A DNA stretch of 64,000 nt from Armatimonadota bacterium (lineage in GTDB: Bacteria; Armatimonadota; Fimbriimonadia; Fimbriimonadales; Fimbriimonadaceae): positions 18,845 through 82,844 of the forward strand of contig JANYCU010000052.1 in the NCBI GenBank assembly GCA_025360125.1. The letters are read 5' to 3'. The notes under the pieces are model-generated. The model did no database searches and was not told the DNA's origin. It saw nothing but the letters and a program-made list of their open reading frames with translations. Positions 41,032-50,817 of this stretch are shown here, piece after piece; position 1 is the first letter of the stretch, and the number at the start of each line of letters is the position of its first letter. Both the position numbers and the translations under genes were made by a program.

Positions 41032-43743
41032 ATGACTTCGCTCATCGGGCTCTTCCTTTCTACCTTCCTCGCTCCGATTAAACCTGCCGCCGATTCACCA
41101 CTTGGATATGTTAGTCCGATGGTCGGGACTGACGGCCATGGACATACTTTTCCTGGTCCGGCCGTACCGTTTGGAATGGTGCAATTGAGTCCGGATACCC
41201 GGACCGACACGTGGGATGGATCGTCGGGATACCACTACAGCGACAAGAAGATTTTAGGTTTTAGCCACACGCATTTGAGCGGAACAGGCGTGGGTTGCAT
41301 GGGCGACATCATGTTGATGCCAGAAGTCGGAGATGGTCCTGCGGCATCGAGCTTTTTGCACAAGAATGAGACTGCTCGCCCTGGCTACTATCAGGTCTTT
41401 TTGGACGAACCTAAGGTGAAAGTTGAGCTTACAACTTCGGCTCGCGCAGGTTTTCATCGGTATACGTTTCCTCAAAGTGACAATGCGCATATCTTGGTTG
41501 ATTTGATCCATGGTATTTCGAATAATCCGATGCAGATGGGCCTTCAGGTTGAAAACGACCATACACTTTCGGGTTATCGTCGGTCGAATGGTTGGGGTGG
41601 AGTTCGAACGGTTTACTTTGTTATTCAGTTCAACAAACCGTTTGATAGTTTGAAGATCGAGCAAGACGGGAAGATCATCGAGGGCTTGCAGGCGAAAGGG
41701 AAGCTGCGAGTTTGGGCCAATTATAAGACAACCGCTGGCGAAGTTCTTGAAGCGAAAGTCGGAATTTCGGCCACGGGTGCCGAGGGTGCGCGCCTGAATC
41801 TGAATAAAGAAATCCCGAATTGGGACTTCAACGGCGTTCGCCAAGCGGCAGAAAATCAATGGAAGGACGTTTTGGGTCGAATTTCAATCGAGTCCAATGA
41901 TCAGGGGATTCTCAGAACGTTCTATTCGAATGCTTACCTTTCGAATTTGGCTCCGAGTCTATTTAATGATGCGGACGGATCTTACATGGGCATGGATCGT
42001 AAGGTTCATGCGAAGGCCGATTTTCAAAATTACTCCACCTTTTCTTTGTGGGACACCTACCGGGCTCTGCATCCGCTGTTGACGATTACTCAGCCAAAGC
42101 GGGTTGCGGATATGACAAGAGCGTTGATTACCGAATCGCAAGAATCGGGACTTGGGACGACGCCAATTTGGCCTCTGTGGGGGAATGAAACCTACTGTAT
42201 GATCGGGTACCACACGGCTCCGGTCATCGTCGATGCCTTTCATAAGGGATTGCTTGGATTGAACAGTGAAACCGCTTATCAGGCCCTGAAGAGCGCGGCT
42301 TTGATGGAAAGAGGAGCACTTAAATCGCTGCAAGAGAATGGCTTTGTTGCGTCGGCAGGTGGTGAACAGGCGACCTCGAAAACAATTGAATATTCGGTCG
42401 ATGACTGGTGTATCGCGACGATGGCTGCATCGCTTGGACACGCCGAGGATGCCAAGCTGTTCTTTAATCGAGCCGCCAACTATCGCAATCACTTTGACCG
42501 AACGACGCGGTTGTTCCGAGGTCGAAAGGCCAATGGTGCTTGGCGAACTCCGTTCGACACGTTAGGGCTTGTGGGTGATGAGTACACCGAAGCCGATGCG
42601 TGGCAGTATGCGTTTGCGGCCCAACACGACGTTCGGGGGATGATCGATTTGTACGGCGGGGACGTGAAGTTTGCCGACCGTATGGATGAGATGTTTGCCA
42701 ATAACGCGCGAATTCACACGAACATTCCAGACATTACGGGGATGATGGGGCAATACGCGCAGGGCAATGAACAGTGCCATCACCAGGCCTATTTGTACAG
42801 CTTTGCCGGGCAGCCGTGGAAGACTCAGGAAAAGATCCGGGACATCATGTTCAAGTTCTATAACGAGACCCCGGGTGGGCAAGTTGGGAACAATGACTGC
42901 GGTCAGATGTCGGCGTGGTACGTGTTTAGCGCGATCGGATTCTATCCGGTCAACCCGGCCAACGGGGTTTACGTTTTAGGAAGTCCAAACGTTGATAAGG
43001 CCACCATTACCCTTGAGAGTGGTAAGACCTTCACGATGGTCGCGAAGAACAATTCGTTCACTCATGCTTATATTCAGTCGGCAGAACTTAATGGTCGGCC
43101 ACTGATGCAGAACTGGATTACTCACCAAGACTTGATGAAGGGCGGAACGCTTACATTGATGATGGGACCGCTGCCGAATAAGAATTGGGGATCGAGCATG
43201 GCTAGTCGGCCACCAGCAACGATGCCAAACGGATTCCGGTATGCACCATTGCCGGAGGCGTCCTCGGATAAGCCCGTAATATTGTCGCTTCCGATCAAGG
43301 TCGTTTGCGGTTCGGATGACGCGGTGGGAGATTTTGTTCCTGACCCGAATATGTTGGATGGATCGACGAACCAGGCCAGAGGTCGAATTGACGTGAGCGC
43401 CAAAAATGCTGGACCTGCGAAGATCTATCAGAGTGAGCGTTATGGCAGCGACTTCACTTACTCTTTTCCGGTTCCCGCCGGACGTGCGTACACGGTTAGG
43501 CTCCATTTCGCAGAAATCTTTGATGGAGAAAAGGGAATGAGGGTGGAGGATATCTCAATCAACGGCTCTTTGGTACTCCCAGGGTTCGATCCTTTTGTTG
43601 TGGCTGGTGGGATGAATAAAGCGGTGGTTCGAGAATTCAGTGATATTCGACCAGGACGGGATGGGACGATCAAGATTCGTATTCGAGCGGCGAAGGGAAG
43701 TCCGGACCAGAACGCAAAAATCAGCGGCATTGAGATTTTCTAG
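41032..43743 (+). CDS. GH92 alpha-mannosidase with C-terminal malectin-like domain
   Basis: 903 residues, short signal-like start. The GH92 core shows MVGTDGHGHTFPGPAVPFGM, SGYHYSDKKILGFSHTHLSG, FSLWDTYRALHPLLTI, GDEYTEADAWQYAFAAQHDV, NEQCHHQAYLYSFAGQPW and GNNDCGQMSAWYVFSAIGFY, all hallmarks of the calcium-dependent exo-mannosidases. The last 150 residues are a malectin-type carbohydrate-binding domain (SDFTYSFPVPAGRAYTVRLH, LHFAEIFDGEKG). Acts outside the cytoplasm on mannose-rich glycans. galT begins 2 bases after the stop, and an ATP-grasp gene follows. Confidence 0.95.
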   Translation: MTSLIGLFLSTFLAPIKPAADSPLGYVSPMVGTDGHGHTFPGPAVPFGMVQLSPDTRTDTWDGSSGYHYSDKKILGFSHTHLSGTGVGCMGDIMLMPEVGDGPAASSFLHKNETARPGYYQVFLDEPKVKVELTTSARAGFHRYTFPQSDNAHILVDLIHGISNNPMQMGLQVENDHTLSGYRRSNGWGGVRTVYFVIQFNKPFDSLKIEQDGKIIEGLQAKGKLRVWANYKTTAGEVLEAKVGISATGAEGARLNLNKEIPNWDFNGVRQAAENQWKDVLGRISIESNDQGILRTFYSNAYLSNLAPSLFNDADGSYMGMDRKVHAKADFQNYSTFSLWDTYRALHPLLTITQPKRVADMTRALITESQESGLGTTPIWPLWGNETYCMIGYHTAPVIVDAFHKGLLGLNSETAYQALKSAALMERGALKSLQENGFVASAGGEQATSKTIEYSVDDWCIATMAASLGHAEDAKLFFNRAANYRNHFDRTTRLFRGRKANGAWRTPFDTLGLVGDEYTEADAWQYAFAAQHDVRGMIDLYGGDVKFADRMDEMFANNARIHTNIPDITGMMGQYAQGNEQCHHQAYLYSFAGQPWKTQEKIRDIMFKFYNETPGGQVGNNDCGQMSAWYVFSAIGFYPVNPANGVYVLGSPNVDKATITLESGKTFTMVAKNNSFTHAYIQSAELNGRPLMQNWITHQDLMKGGTLTLMMGPLPNKNWGSSMASRPPATMPNGFRYAPLPEASSDKPVILSLPIKVVCGSDDAVGDFVPDPNMLDGSTNQARGRIDVSAKNAGPAKIYQSERYGSDFTYSFPVPAGRAYTVRLHFAEIFDGEKGMRVEDISINGSLVLPGFDPFVVAGGMNKAVVREFSDIRPGRDGTIKIRIRAAKGSPDQNAKISGIEIF

Positions 43744-43745
43744 GC

Positions 43746-44777
43746 ATGAATCTGAGCGACGCTCCGCACCGACGATATAACCCGCTCTTGGATGAGTGGG
43801 TTTTGGTGTCGCCTCACCGCACCCAGCGGCCCTGGCAGGGTCAACAAGAAGCGGATTCGCGGGTGTCGCGGCCTGACTATGATCCTCAATGCTATTTGTG
43901 TGCGGGCAACACGCGTGCGAGCGGAGATGCTAATCCACAGTATTCCAATACTTTTGTGTTTGCCAATGATTACGCGGCTTTGATGAAGACCTCGGAGCCG
44001 ATTGAACCGTCGGGAAATCCATTGTTTCAAGTTGAATCGGTTCGCGGTGAATGCCGAGTGGTTTGCTTTTCGCCACGGCATGATTTGACCCTTGCGGAGA
44101 TGCCGCCGAGTGATATCGCAGAGGTCGTGACCCTTTGGCGAGCGCAGTATGCCGAACTCTCGCAAACCTACGATTGGGTTCAGATTTTTGAAAATAAGGG
44201 ATCGGTAATGGGGTGTTCGAATCCGCATCCGCACGGACAAATTTGGGCGAGTGACTCGGTTCCGACGTTGGCCCAGAAAGAAGAGGATGCTCAGGTTTCC
44301 CATTTTGCAAAGACGGGAACACCGATGCTGCAAATGGTCGCCGATGAGGAAATTCGCCTCGGGGAGCGGGTCGTTGAATTAACTGAGCATTGGGTTGCGA
44401 TGGTACCATTTTGGGCGGTTTGGCCATTCGAGATATTGCTCTTGCCTCGTGTTTCTATTCCAACGTTTAACGATTTGACTTCGGAAGTCGAAGCGAACCT
44501 GGCCCTCGTGATGTCTAGACTGCTGATTCGCTACGACAATTTATTCGAGACGAGCTTCCCGTACAGTATGGGGTGGCACAATGCTTCGGGGAATTCTGCG
44601 CAACCTGAAGCGTGGACGTTGCACGCTCACTTTTATCCACCGCTTCTGCGGTCGGCTACCGTTCGCAAGTTCATGGTTGGTTACGAGATGCTGGCTGAAC
44701 CGCAACGGGACATTACGCCAGAGCAAGCGGCTCAACGGCTTCGAGACGTTTCGGGAGTTCACTACAAGTTTCGATGA
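43746..44777 (+). CDS. galT: Galactose-1-phosphate uridylyltransferase
   Basis: 343 residues. Contains the substrate segment RRYNPLLDEWVLVSPHRTQRP split at the N terminus, the zinc-type CYLCAGNTRASGD, the active-site NPHPHGQIW whose central His forms the uridylyl intermediate, and AHFYPPLLRSATVRKFMVGY near the C terminus. It exchanges UMP between UDP-glucose and Gal-1-P in the Leloir pathway. Linked to GH92 upstream and by ATGA overlap to the ATP-grasp gene. Confidence 0.96.
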   Translation: MNLSDAPHRRYNPLLDEWVLVSPHRTQRPWQGQQEADSRVSRPDYDPQCYLCAGNTRASGDANPQYSNTFVFANDYAALMKTSEPIEPSGNPLFQVESVRGECRVVCFSPRHDLTLAEMPPSDIAEVVTLWRAQYAELSQTYDWVQIFENKGSVMGCSNPHPHGQIWASDSVPTLAQKEEDAQVSHFAKTGTPMLQMVADEEIRLGERVVELTEHWVAMVPFWAVWPFEILLLPRVSIPTFNDLTSEVEANLALVMSRLLIRYDNLFETSFPYSMGWHNASGNSAQPEAWTLHAHFYPPLLRSATVRKFMVGYEMLAEPQRDITPEQAAQRLRDVSGVHYKFR

Positions 44778-45604
44778 AAATAGCCCTCGCTACGTGCTTC
44801 AACATTCCGGAGCCGGACATCGACGAAGCGTTGATGCTGGAATCCTTTGATCGGCGAGGACATGAGGTCTATCTAGCTGCCTGGGAAGATTCGACGATTG
44901 ATTGGTCAGATTTTGATGCGGTGATTGTCCGTTCGACGTGGAACTACCCTCTGAATGCTGATAGGTTTGCGGATTGGATTCAGCATGTCGATGCGGCAAC
45001 CACCCTCCTGAATCCGGCGAATGTGATGCTTGGGAACCTGAACAAGCGATATTTGATTGGACTTGGGGAGCGAGGGGTTCCCACAACGCCGACCCACTGG
45101 GTGTATCCGACTGCGGCTTCCTCGCTACGTGACATTTTGACGGTGAAGTCAGTGATAAAGCCAGTCGTTGGTTGTGGATCGCTGGACACTCGGGTGTTTG
45201 AGGTGAACCAGGTTGATGAAGCGATGACATGGCTTTCGCACCAAGCGAAGGATCGTGAGTTTATGGTTCAGCCGTTTTATAACTCGGTGAACACAGTTGG
45301 CGAGCAGTCGATTATTGTGATTGCGGGAAAACCAACTCACCGGATAATCAAGCATCCGCGGTTTTCGGGTCAAGAGGAGCGGGTTGACGGTCCGTTCGAA
45401 GTTGATGAGTACGATCGCATTGTCCAAATGATTATCGAGCCAATCCGAGATGAAATTCTCTATGCGCGGGTTGATTTGATGATGGACGACGATGGATTGT
45501 GGAGGCTTTCGGAGCTTGAACTGGTCGAGCCTTCGTTGTTCTTTATCTATTGTCCGGCGGCGTTGGAAGCGATGATCGACCGGGTTGAATCGCTGCTCTC
45601 TTAG
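44774..45604 (+). CDS. ATP-grasp ligase-like protein (DcsG/RimK-like)
   Basis: 276 residues. The N-terminal domain (about 1-95) has AVIVRSTWNYPLNADRFADW, the typical first part of DcsG-type or glutathione-synthetase-like ATP-grasp proteins. The ATP-grasp core follows with VIKPVVGCGSLDTRVF (ATP-binding Lys), REFMVQPFYNSV, GEQSIIVIAGKPTHRIIKHP and the metal site ARVDLMMDDDGLWRLSELEL. It ligates a carboxylate to an amine or thiol with ATP; the substrates are unknown. Start ATG is coupled to galT. Confidence 0.85.
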   Translation: MKIALATCFNIPEPDIDEALMLESFDRRGHEVYLAAWEDSTIDWSDFDAVIVRSTWNYPLNADRFADWIQHVDAATTLLNPANVMLGNLNKRYLIGLGERGVPTTPTHWVYPTAASSLRDILTVKSVIKPVVGCGSLDTRVFEVNQVDEAMTWLSHQAKDREFMVQPFYNSVNTVGEQSIIVIAGKPTHRIIKHPRFSGQEERVDGPFEVDEYDRIVQMIIEPIRDEILYARVDLMMDDDGLWRLSELELVEPSLFFIYCPAALEAMIDRVESLLS

Positions 45605-45645
45605 GTTGTCCCATCATAAGGTGGTTTCGAATCGTCTATTCCATC

Positions 45646-46059
45646 ATGGACTTTCGGATTTGGGCATTGCTGTCGGCATTGTTTGCGGGGGTGACCGCGG
45701 TTTTGGCGAAAAAAGGCGTTGACGGCGTTCCGCCAAACTTGGCCCTTTTGGTGCGGGTGGGGTTTGTCTTTGCTTTCTCAGTTGGGCTTGCGATGGCGTC
45801 GAAGCAGTTTTCGCTGGGAAGCTTGACGAAGCCTAATTGGATGTTTCTTGGCTTTTCTGCGGTTGCGACATGGCTTTCGTGGCTGTGCTATTTCCGCGCT
45901 TTGCAGGGCGGCGAAGTGGCGCGGGTGGCTCCGATTGACAAGTTGAGCTTTGTTGTGGCGATGGTACTGGGGATCGTTATTTTGAAGGAGAAAGTGGACG
46001 CGAAGCTCATTGGCGGAGCCGCGATGATTGTGGGCGGAGTCTTGTTGACGCTAAAGTAG
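45646..46059 (+). CDS. Half-size EamA/DMT transporter
   Basis: 137 residues with about five membrane helices (WALLSALFAGVTAVLAKKGV, LALLVRVGFVFAFSVGL, WMFLGFSAVATWLSWLCYF, LSFVVAMVLGIVILKE, AAMIVGGVLLTLK). This is a single EamA unit; most DMT carriers have two, so the protein must dimerise. Substrate unknown, an amino acid or metabolite by family. Stands 41 bases after the ATP-grasp gene. Confidence 0.88.
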   Translation: MDFRIWALLSALFAGVTAVLAKKGVDGVPPNLALLVRVGFVFAFSVGLAMASKQFSLGSLTKPNWMFLGFSAVATWLSWLCYFRALQGGEVARVAPIDKLSFVVAMVLGIVILKEKVDAKLIGGAAMIVGGVLLTLK

Positions 46060-46193
46060 CAAGGAAGCGATAAGGGTGAAAATTGAGGGAAAACAAGATT
46101 GATCCAGTCAATTCCATTACTGGTGAACTTTGAGACGATTGGTGACTCCCTTTGACTAATAGGTGTTTCCAGTTTGATGTAAATTTGGACATC

Positions 46194-46682
46194 CTACTTA
46201 GCTGGCTTCTTCTTCAAATACTTTTGGGTCTTCATAACAATATGCGCCTGCTCTTTTGGTGTTAGACGGTAGAAACCGTGTCCAGATTTTTGAGCAACTC
46301 TTCGTTGATCGTCGTTAATGGGACTGTTTGCGTCGGCATAGAGCAGACCCTCCACGTAAAGCGCTCCTGGGAATCTCAGCTCTCTTTCCGTTGAAATGGC
46401 ATCTTGCAGGGCACTCTTGCTATTTTCTGCAACGATAGCTACGAAGTTTTTGCCAAGAAACTCTTTCTTTATTTTGGCTACGGCCGATCGCTTAAGGGCA
46501 GTATCTTCAAATAAGGCGATTCCCCTTGCTGTCAGAACAAGGGGCTTCTTAATGTCAGGGACGGCAATCGTAAGGGTTGCGTACGGGGTGAATTCAACCT
46601 TCTTTATTGTGCCAGTGAACCGTTTTGGGTTCATGAAGTCTTTTTGGCCAATCAAGTAACTAGCTAGTAGGATCGAAGTCAT
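46194..46682 (-). CDS. Unknown small exported protein, coupled to the gene before it
   Basis: 162 residues from the ATG at 46682, which overlaps the preceding stop as ATGA. The start MTSILLASYLIGQ is a weak signal-like stretch. A beta-barrel-like series (FTGTIKKVEFTPYATLTIAV, LVLTARGIALFEDT, FLGKNFVAIVAENS, RFPGALYVEGLLY) ends in INDDQRRVAQKSGHGFYRL, an order that recalls staphylococcal-nuclease-like OB folds, but the catalytic Asp/Arg/Glu set is not evident. Function not assigned. Confidence 0.6.
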   Translation of the reverse strand: MTSILLASYLIGQKDFMNPKRFTGTIKKVEFTPYATLTIAVPDIKKPLVLTARGIALFEDTALKRSAVAKIKKEFLGKNFVAIVAENSKSALQDAISTERELRFPGALYVEGLLYADANSPINDDQRRVAQKSGHGFYRLTPKEQAHIVMKTQKYLKKKPAK

Positions 46683-47977
46683 GGAACTGTGTTTATTGAG
46701 ACCTTTTCTGCAAACCAATCCGACGGATTTGTCCACACCGTTTTCGAGACTCCAACTTTGTTTCCAAATGTAGGAATGGCGCCATCAGGATAGTTTGACT
46801 TAAAGGAAGTTGTGTAACTATCAGCCTGCTGAGCCCAAGTTTTCCGGTTGAAATTGCTGAATGTAGGATCGTAGTAAAAGTATGAGTCGTACCAGTTGGC
46901 GTTGAGGATGAAGCTATTTCGAAGTCCCTCACCATACTTTTGGGCAATCGAAGTGACTTTGGCCCAGGTAATGGCCTTATTTAGCCATGAAATAGTGGTT
47001 GCTTGTGGACCACAGGCCGTGTCCGGAAGCTTAACTGTGTATTGACGAGCTTTCCAACCTTGATTCTCCCCATAGCTTTCGTTGCTATAAAAAGTTTCGG
47101 TGAACCAAATCTCGTAGCGATATTTGTAGACTCCGTTCTCCAACCATTTGGCAACTTGTACAATTTTTGGTTGCTGAATCCTAACGCGAAATGCCGCTTC
47201 GTTGTTAATCATGGCTCCCACAATCGTTCCAGCGATACCTGGAAATTTCATGTAGATATTGAATGGCTTGGGATAGACTCGGCTAGCAATGAAACCGATG
47301 TCGCCGAAAGATTGCCACCCCCAATACGAAGTGCCTGTCGAAGTAAACCGGCGCTTGTGCGCCCAAGGTGTTACGTAGAGGTAGCTGATGTCGTTGACGC
47401 TCAACATACTATGCATTTCGTTCGAAGCAGGAAACCTTCCTGATACCTCCATACCAGTGAAGCCGCTGGATTGCTCAGGAATACCAAGGCCACAGCGATG
47501 GTAGGGCCCAGATCCAGCAAATGGGCCCGGGACTAGTGGCGGATCTGGAGCAATTTGAACCGTTGGTCCTTCCGCTAGGACCATTGGTTCCTGACTTTCA
47601 CTTACCGTAGTCGATTTATTTGTCTGACCTGCACCATCGACCGGTTCTTGGTCAATTGGCGAAAAATTGTCACTTGAAGGGGCACCATCTGCGCCATCGA
47701 GCATCTGCAAAAGGCCAGGATTCGTTGTGGACGCTAGCAAATATCTGCTGGCATCAGGACTAGACGGCATACTATTGTGCATTGTGCCGTCCGCATCCAC
47801 AACTGTATATTCTGTAAATGCAATTGGCTGGGCAGTATCACCATCGTTGTATGATTCTGGCAACGCAATTTGAGCCGCAGTCTGAGTAAGGTAATCCTGC
47901 TCTGCTTGAGATAAAGAAGGATCAAGGGGTATTTGCTGGTCAACGATGTGCGCATAAAGTGCAAGTGCTGCAATCAT
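46679..47977 (-). CDS. Unknown protein, translationally coupled partner of the following small protein
   Basis: 432 residues. It starts MIAALALYAHIVDQQ, a very short hydrophobic segment, then an acidic Pro/Ser-rich stretch to about 150 that looks disordered, then a globular part with many aromatic residues (DISYLYVTPWAHKRRFTSTG, YKYRYEIWFTETFYSNESYG, NANWYDSYFYYDPTFSNF). No family recognised. Composition is more A/T-rich than the neighbours, and the layout (large protein, ATGA, small signal-bearing protein) repeats that of the RHS pair at 9.7-15.3 kb, which suggests an acquired two-gene cassette. Confidence 0.6.
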   Translation of the reverse strand: MIAALALYAHIVDQQIPLDPSLSQAEQDYLTQTAAQIALPESYNDGDTAQPIAFTEYTVVDADGTMHNSMPSSPDASRYLLASTTNPGLLQMLDGADGAPSSDNFSPIDQEPVDGAGQTNKSTTVSESQEPMVLAEGPTVQIAPDPPLVPGPFAGSGPYHRCGLGIPEQSSGFTGMEVSGRFPASNEMHSMLSVNDISYLYVTPWAHKRRFTSTGTSYWGWQSFGDIGFIASRVYPKPFNIYMKFPGIAGTIVGAMINNEAAFRVRIQQPKIVQVAKWLENGVYKYRYEIWFTETFYSNESYGENQGWKARQYTVKLPDTACGPQATTISWLNKAITWAKVTSIAQKYGEGLRNSFILNANWYDSYFYYDPTFSNFNRKTWAQQADSYTTSFKSNYPDGAIPTFGNKVGVSKTVWTNPSDWFAEKVSINTVP

Positions 47978-48036
47978 GATTCGTACAATTATACAGTAGA
48001 TTGGGCAGAAATTCGTAATTAATAAAAAAAAAAATT

Positions 48037-50658
48037 CTAATAATGTACTGGCTTTACATGGTCTGAAGCCCTGAGGTCCGTATTGGCAGAACTGACTAGT
48101 TGGTTCCGGTATAGCCAGGGTTGGTAGGGTGAAGAAGACGCGAAGGACGATGAATGACGGGGACGAATTACTTGTTCAGCTTCCGCCCGGTAGAAGAAGT
48201 GCTTCGTAATCTCTGCGCACGTGATGTACGCCGTGATGATTAGGACAATTGCTCCGAGCAACGCAGGAGACAGAGCCGCGAGGCCGAAAACTGGACTGAG
48301 TGGGGTGTAGGGCAATATGAAAACGAGCGCGACGATGGCGATGGTTGCCTGGAGGAGCCGGGTTCCGGGGCAGGTTTTGAACATCGGTTGGCGCGACCGG
48401 ACCACGAGTACGATGAGCGCTGCAGAAGCAACTGATTCGACAAACCACCCAGTTCGAAAGACGTCCTGGGGAACTTTGAGATAGAGAAGCGTTCCAAAGG
48501 TCGCGAAGTCGAACACGGAACTCAGAATTCCAAACGTAATCATGAACCGGCGAAGGAATTTGATGTCCCAACGTTGTGGCCTTTGCAGTTGTACATCGTC
48601 TACCGAGTCGCCCGCGATGAACATTTCGGGAATGTCAGTAAGGAAGTTCATCATCAAAACCTGCTTTGGCAGGAGCGGCAGAAACGGAACCAGCAACGAT
48701 GCTCCAGCGAGGCTAAACATGTTGCCAAAGTTTGCGCTGGTGGCCATGAAGATGTACTTCATGGTGTTGGTGAATGTTCGGCGACCTTCGAGGACGGCGT
48801 TGATGAGGACGTCGAGGCCGGATTCGAGCATGACGAAGTCGGCGGCTTCTTTGGCGACATCGACGGCATTTGAGACCGAGATTCCGGCGTCAGCGGCGTG
48901 GAGGGCACTTCCGTCGTTGATTCCATCGCCAATGTAGCCGACCACGTTTCCAGCATGTTTGATCGACATGATGAGGCGAGCTTTTTGGTTTGGTTCAATC
49001 TCGGCGAAGACTTGGGCTGTACGGACCCGATGGGAGAGCGCCGCGTCGCTCATTGCCTGAATTTCTTTGCCCGTGATAGCTTCGGGATACTTCAAACCCA
49101 TCTTTTTGCCCAGCGTTGTGGCAACCAAGTGGTTATCGCCCGTGATCATTTTCAGCTCGACTCCGAGCTTCCCAAGGTGGGCAATCGTGTCCGAAATCTC
49201 TGGTCGAAGGGGATCTTCGAGGATAATGAAGCCGCGGAGGCACATGCCAGCCTCGTCTTCTGGTTTGACGCTGGTAGTTCCTTTTGGAAGGTTCTTGGTT
49301 GCAACTCCGAGGACGCGATAGCCTTGGTTACTATATTGCAGAAAAAGCCCGTGGACTTTGTCTTTTGCTGAGTCAAGCGAGTGGTCGCCAATCGTTATGC
49401 AAGTGGATAATATTGGGTCGAGGGCACCCTTTGTAATCAACATCGGCTCGTCCCCTTCAACCAAAACGCTGAGGCGCTTTCGGATGAAATCATATGGGAT
49501 CTCGGCGATCATTTGGGGCTCCACTTTGATGTCGTCCGGAGCCGATTCGGCCAAGCTTTGGTCGATCGGATTGCGGAAGCCTTCTTGCCGCATGGCGTTG
49601 ATTTGGGCTAGCCGAAGAACTTCGGGAGCGTCTTTTCCGTTTTCATCGAAGGCACCGTGGACCTTTACGATGCCGAGAGTGAGGGTTCCGGTTTTGTCCG
49701 AGCACAGCACGTTCATGCTGCCAAGGTTTTCGATTGCGCTGAGGCGTTTGACGATGACCTTTTGCTTTGCCATTTCTACCGCACCGCGCGATAGGTTTAC
49801 GCTCACGATGGCGGGCAAAAGCTGAGGAGTCAGTCCGACGGCAAGGGCCAGGGCGAACAGGAACGATTCGAGAACCGATCGGCCAAGAAAAGCGTTGATG
49901 GCAAAGACGCCTAAGGTCAACAGGATGGTGAGATTGACCAACATCAGTCCGAAGTGGCGGATTCCTCGTTCGAACTCGGCTTCGGGTCGTTGGGTGCCTA
50001 AGCTTTTGGCGATGCCGCCGAGCTGAGTTTGAATGCCAGTTTGGACGACGAGAAACTTTCCCGACCCACTGGCAATATGACTTCCGCTGTAGAGAACGTT
50101 GAATCGCTGGGAAATTGGGGTGTCGGACTTGGTCGGCGTCGGTTCTTTTTCGACGGGGAATGTTTCGCCCGTCAAAGCCGCTTCGTCGGCGAAGATGTTG
50201 GACTCCTCGATGAGAACTCCGTCAGCGGGGACGATGCTTCCGGCACTGACGAGTACGATATCACCGGGGACGACATCTTTGCTGGGTACCTGAATCTCCT
50301 TCCCGTTTTGGAGAATCGTGATCTGAGTCTCGACCAGAGACATGAGTTTTGCGACGGCTTGGTCGGCCCGATACTCATGCTGAAAGCCTATGATCGCGCT
50401 GCCGAAGATGATGAGGAGGACAACGGTTCCATCGACTGGCTGACCGAGACCGAATGAAAGGCCAGCCGCGGCAATGAGGAGGAGCAAAATTGGACTTTTG
50501 AATTGACCCAGCAATATCCGAAGTGCGGGGTGCATCGACTTCACCTTTTGGATTGACTCGGCTAGCCGCTGACGTCGAATATCGTCACCCAGGCCTTGTT
50601 TGAGGTCGGTTCCAAGTTGCTTGGCTAACGTTGCCGCGTCTTGGGTCCAAAAGTCCAT
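48037..50658 (-). CDS. mgtA: Magnesium-translocating P-type ATPase (MgtA/MgtB type)
   Basis: 873 residues, P3B ATPase. The actuator domain has AALTGETFPVEK, the phosphorylation site is NVLCSDKTGTLTLG, the nucleotide and hinge motifs are MITGDNHLVATTLGKK and VVGYIGDGINDGSALHAADAG. The C-terminal part has six membrane helices with MNFLTDIPEMFIAGD. It imports Mg2+ at low external magnesium. The last 40 residues (SSFASSSPYQPW...) are an extra Ser-rich tail. No MgtC or leader sensor gene is adjacent. Confidence 0.95.
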   Translation of the reverse strand: MDFWTQDAATLAKQLGTDLKQGLGDDIRRQRLAESIQKVKSMHPALRILLGQFKSPILLLLIAAAGLSFGLGQPVDGTVVLLIIFGSAIIGFQHEYRADQAVAKLMSLVETQITILQNGKEIQVPSKDVVPGDIVLVSAGSIVPADGVLIEESNIFADEAALTGETFPVEKEPTPTKSDTPISQRFNVLYSGSHIASGSGKFLVVQTGIQTQLGGIAKSLGTQRPEAEFERGIRHFGLMLVNLTILLTLGVFAINAFLGRSVLESFLFALALAVGLTPQLLPAIVSVNLSRGAVEMAKQKVIVKRLSAIENLGSMNVLCSDKTGTLTLGIVKVHGAFDENGKDAPEVLRLAQINAMRQEGFRNPIDQSLAESAPDDIKVEPQMIAEIPYDFIRKRLSVLVEGDEPMLITKGALDPILSTCITIGDHSLDSAKDKVHGLFLQYSNQGYRVLGVATKNLPKGTTSVKPEDEAGMCLRGFIILEDPLRPEISDTIAHLGKLGVELKMITGDNHLVATTLGKKMGLKYPEAITGKEIQAMSDAALSHRVRTAQVFAEIEPNQKARLIMSIKHAGNVVGYIGDGINDGSALHAADAGISVSNAVDVAKEAADFVMLESGLDVLINAVLEGRRTFTNTMKYIFMATSANFGNMFSLAGASLLVPFLPLLPKQVLMMNFLTDIPEMFIAGDSVDDVQLQRPQRWDIKFLRRFMITFGILSSVFDFATFGTLLYLKVPQDVFRTGWFVESVASAALIVLVVRSRQPMFKTCPGTRLLQATIAIVALVFILPYTPLSPVFGLAALSPALLGAIVLIITAYITCAEITKHFFYRAEAEQVIRPRHSSSFASSSPYQPWLYRNQLVSSANTDLRASDHVKPVHY

Positions 50659-50817
50659 CCTTCAAGGTTAGCACGCCGAAGTACCAAAGTCCTGTCAATT
50701 GTAGAAGTAGCGGAAGAAGCGGGAGAAATGATGAATTCCAAAGTTCAGTGGCCATTTTGCATAACTAAACGATATGTCCAATTCAAGTTCCTTCAAGGAT
50801 GGACGTCTAGCCTGGAT

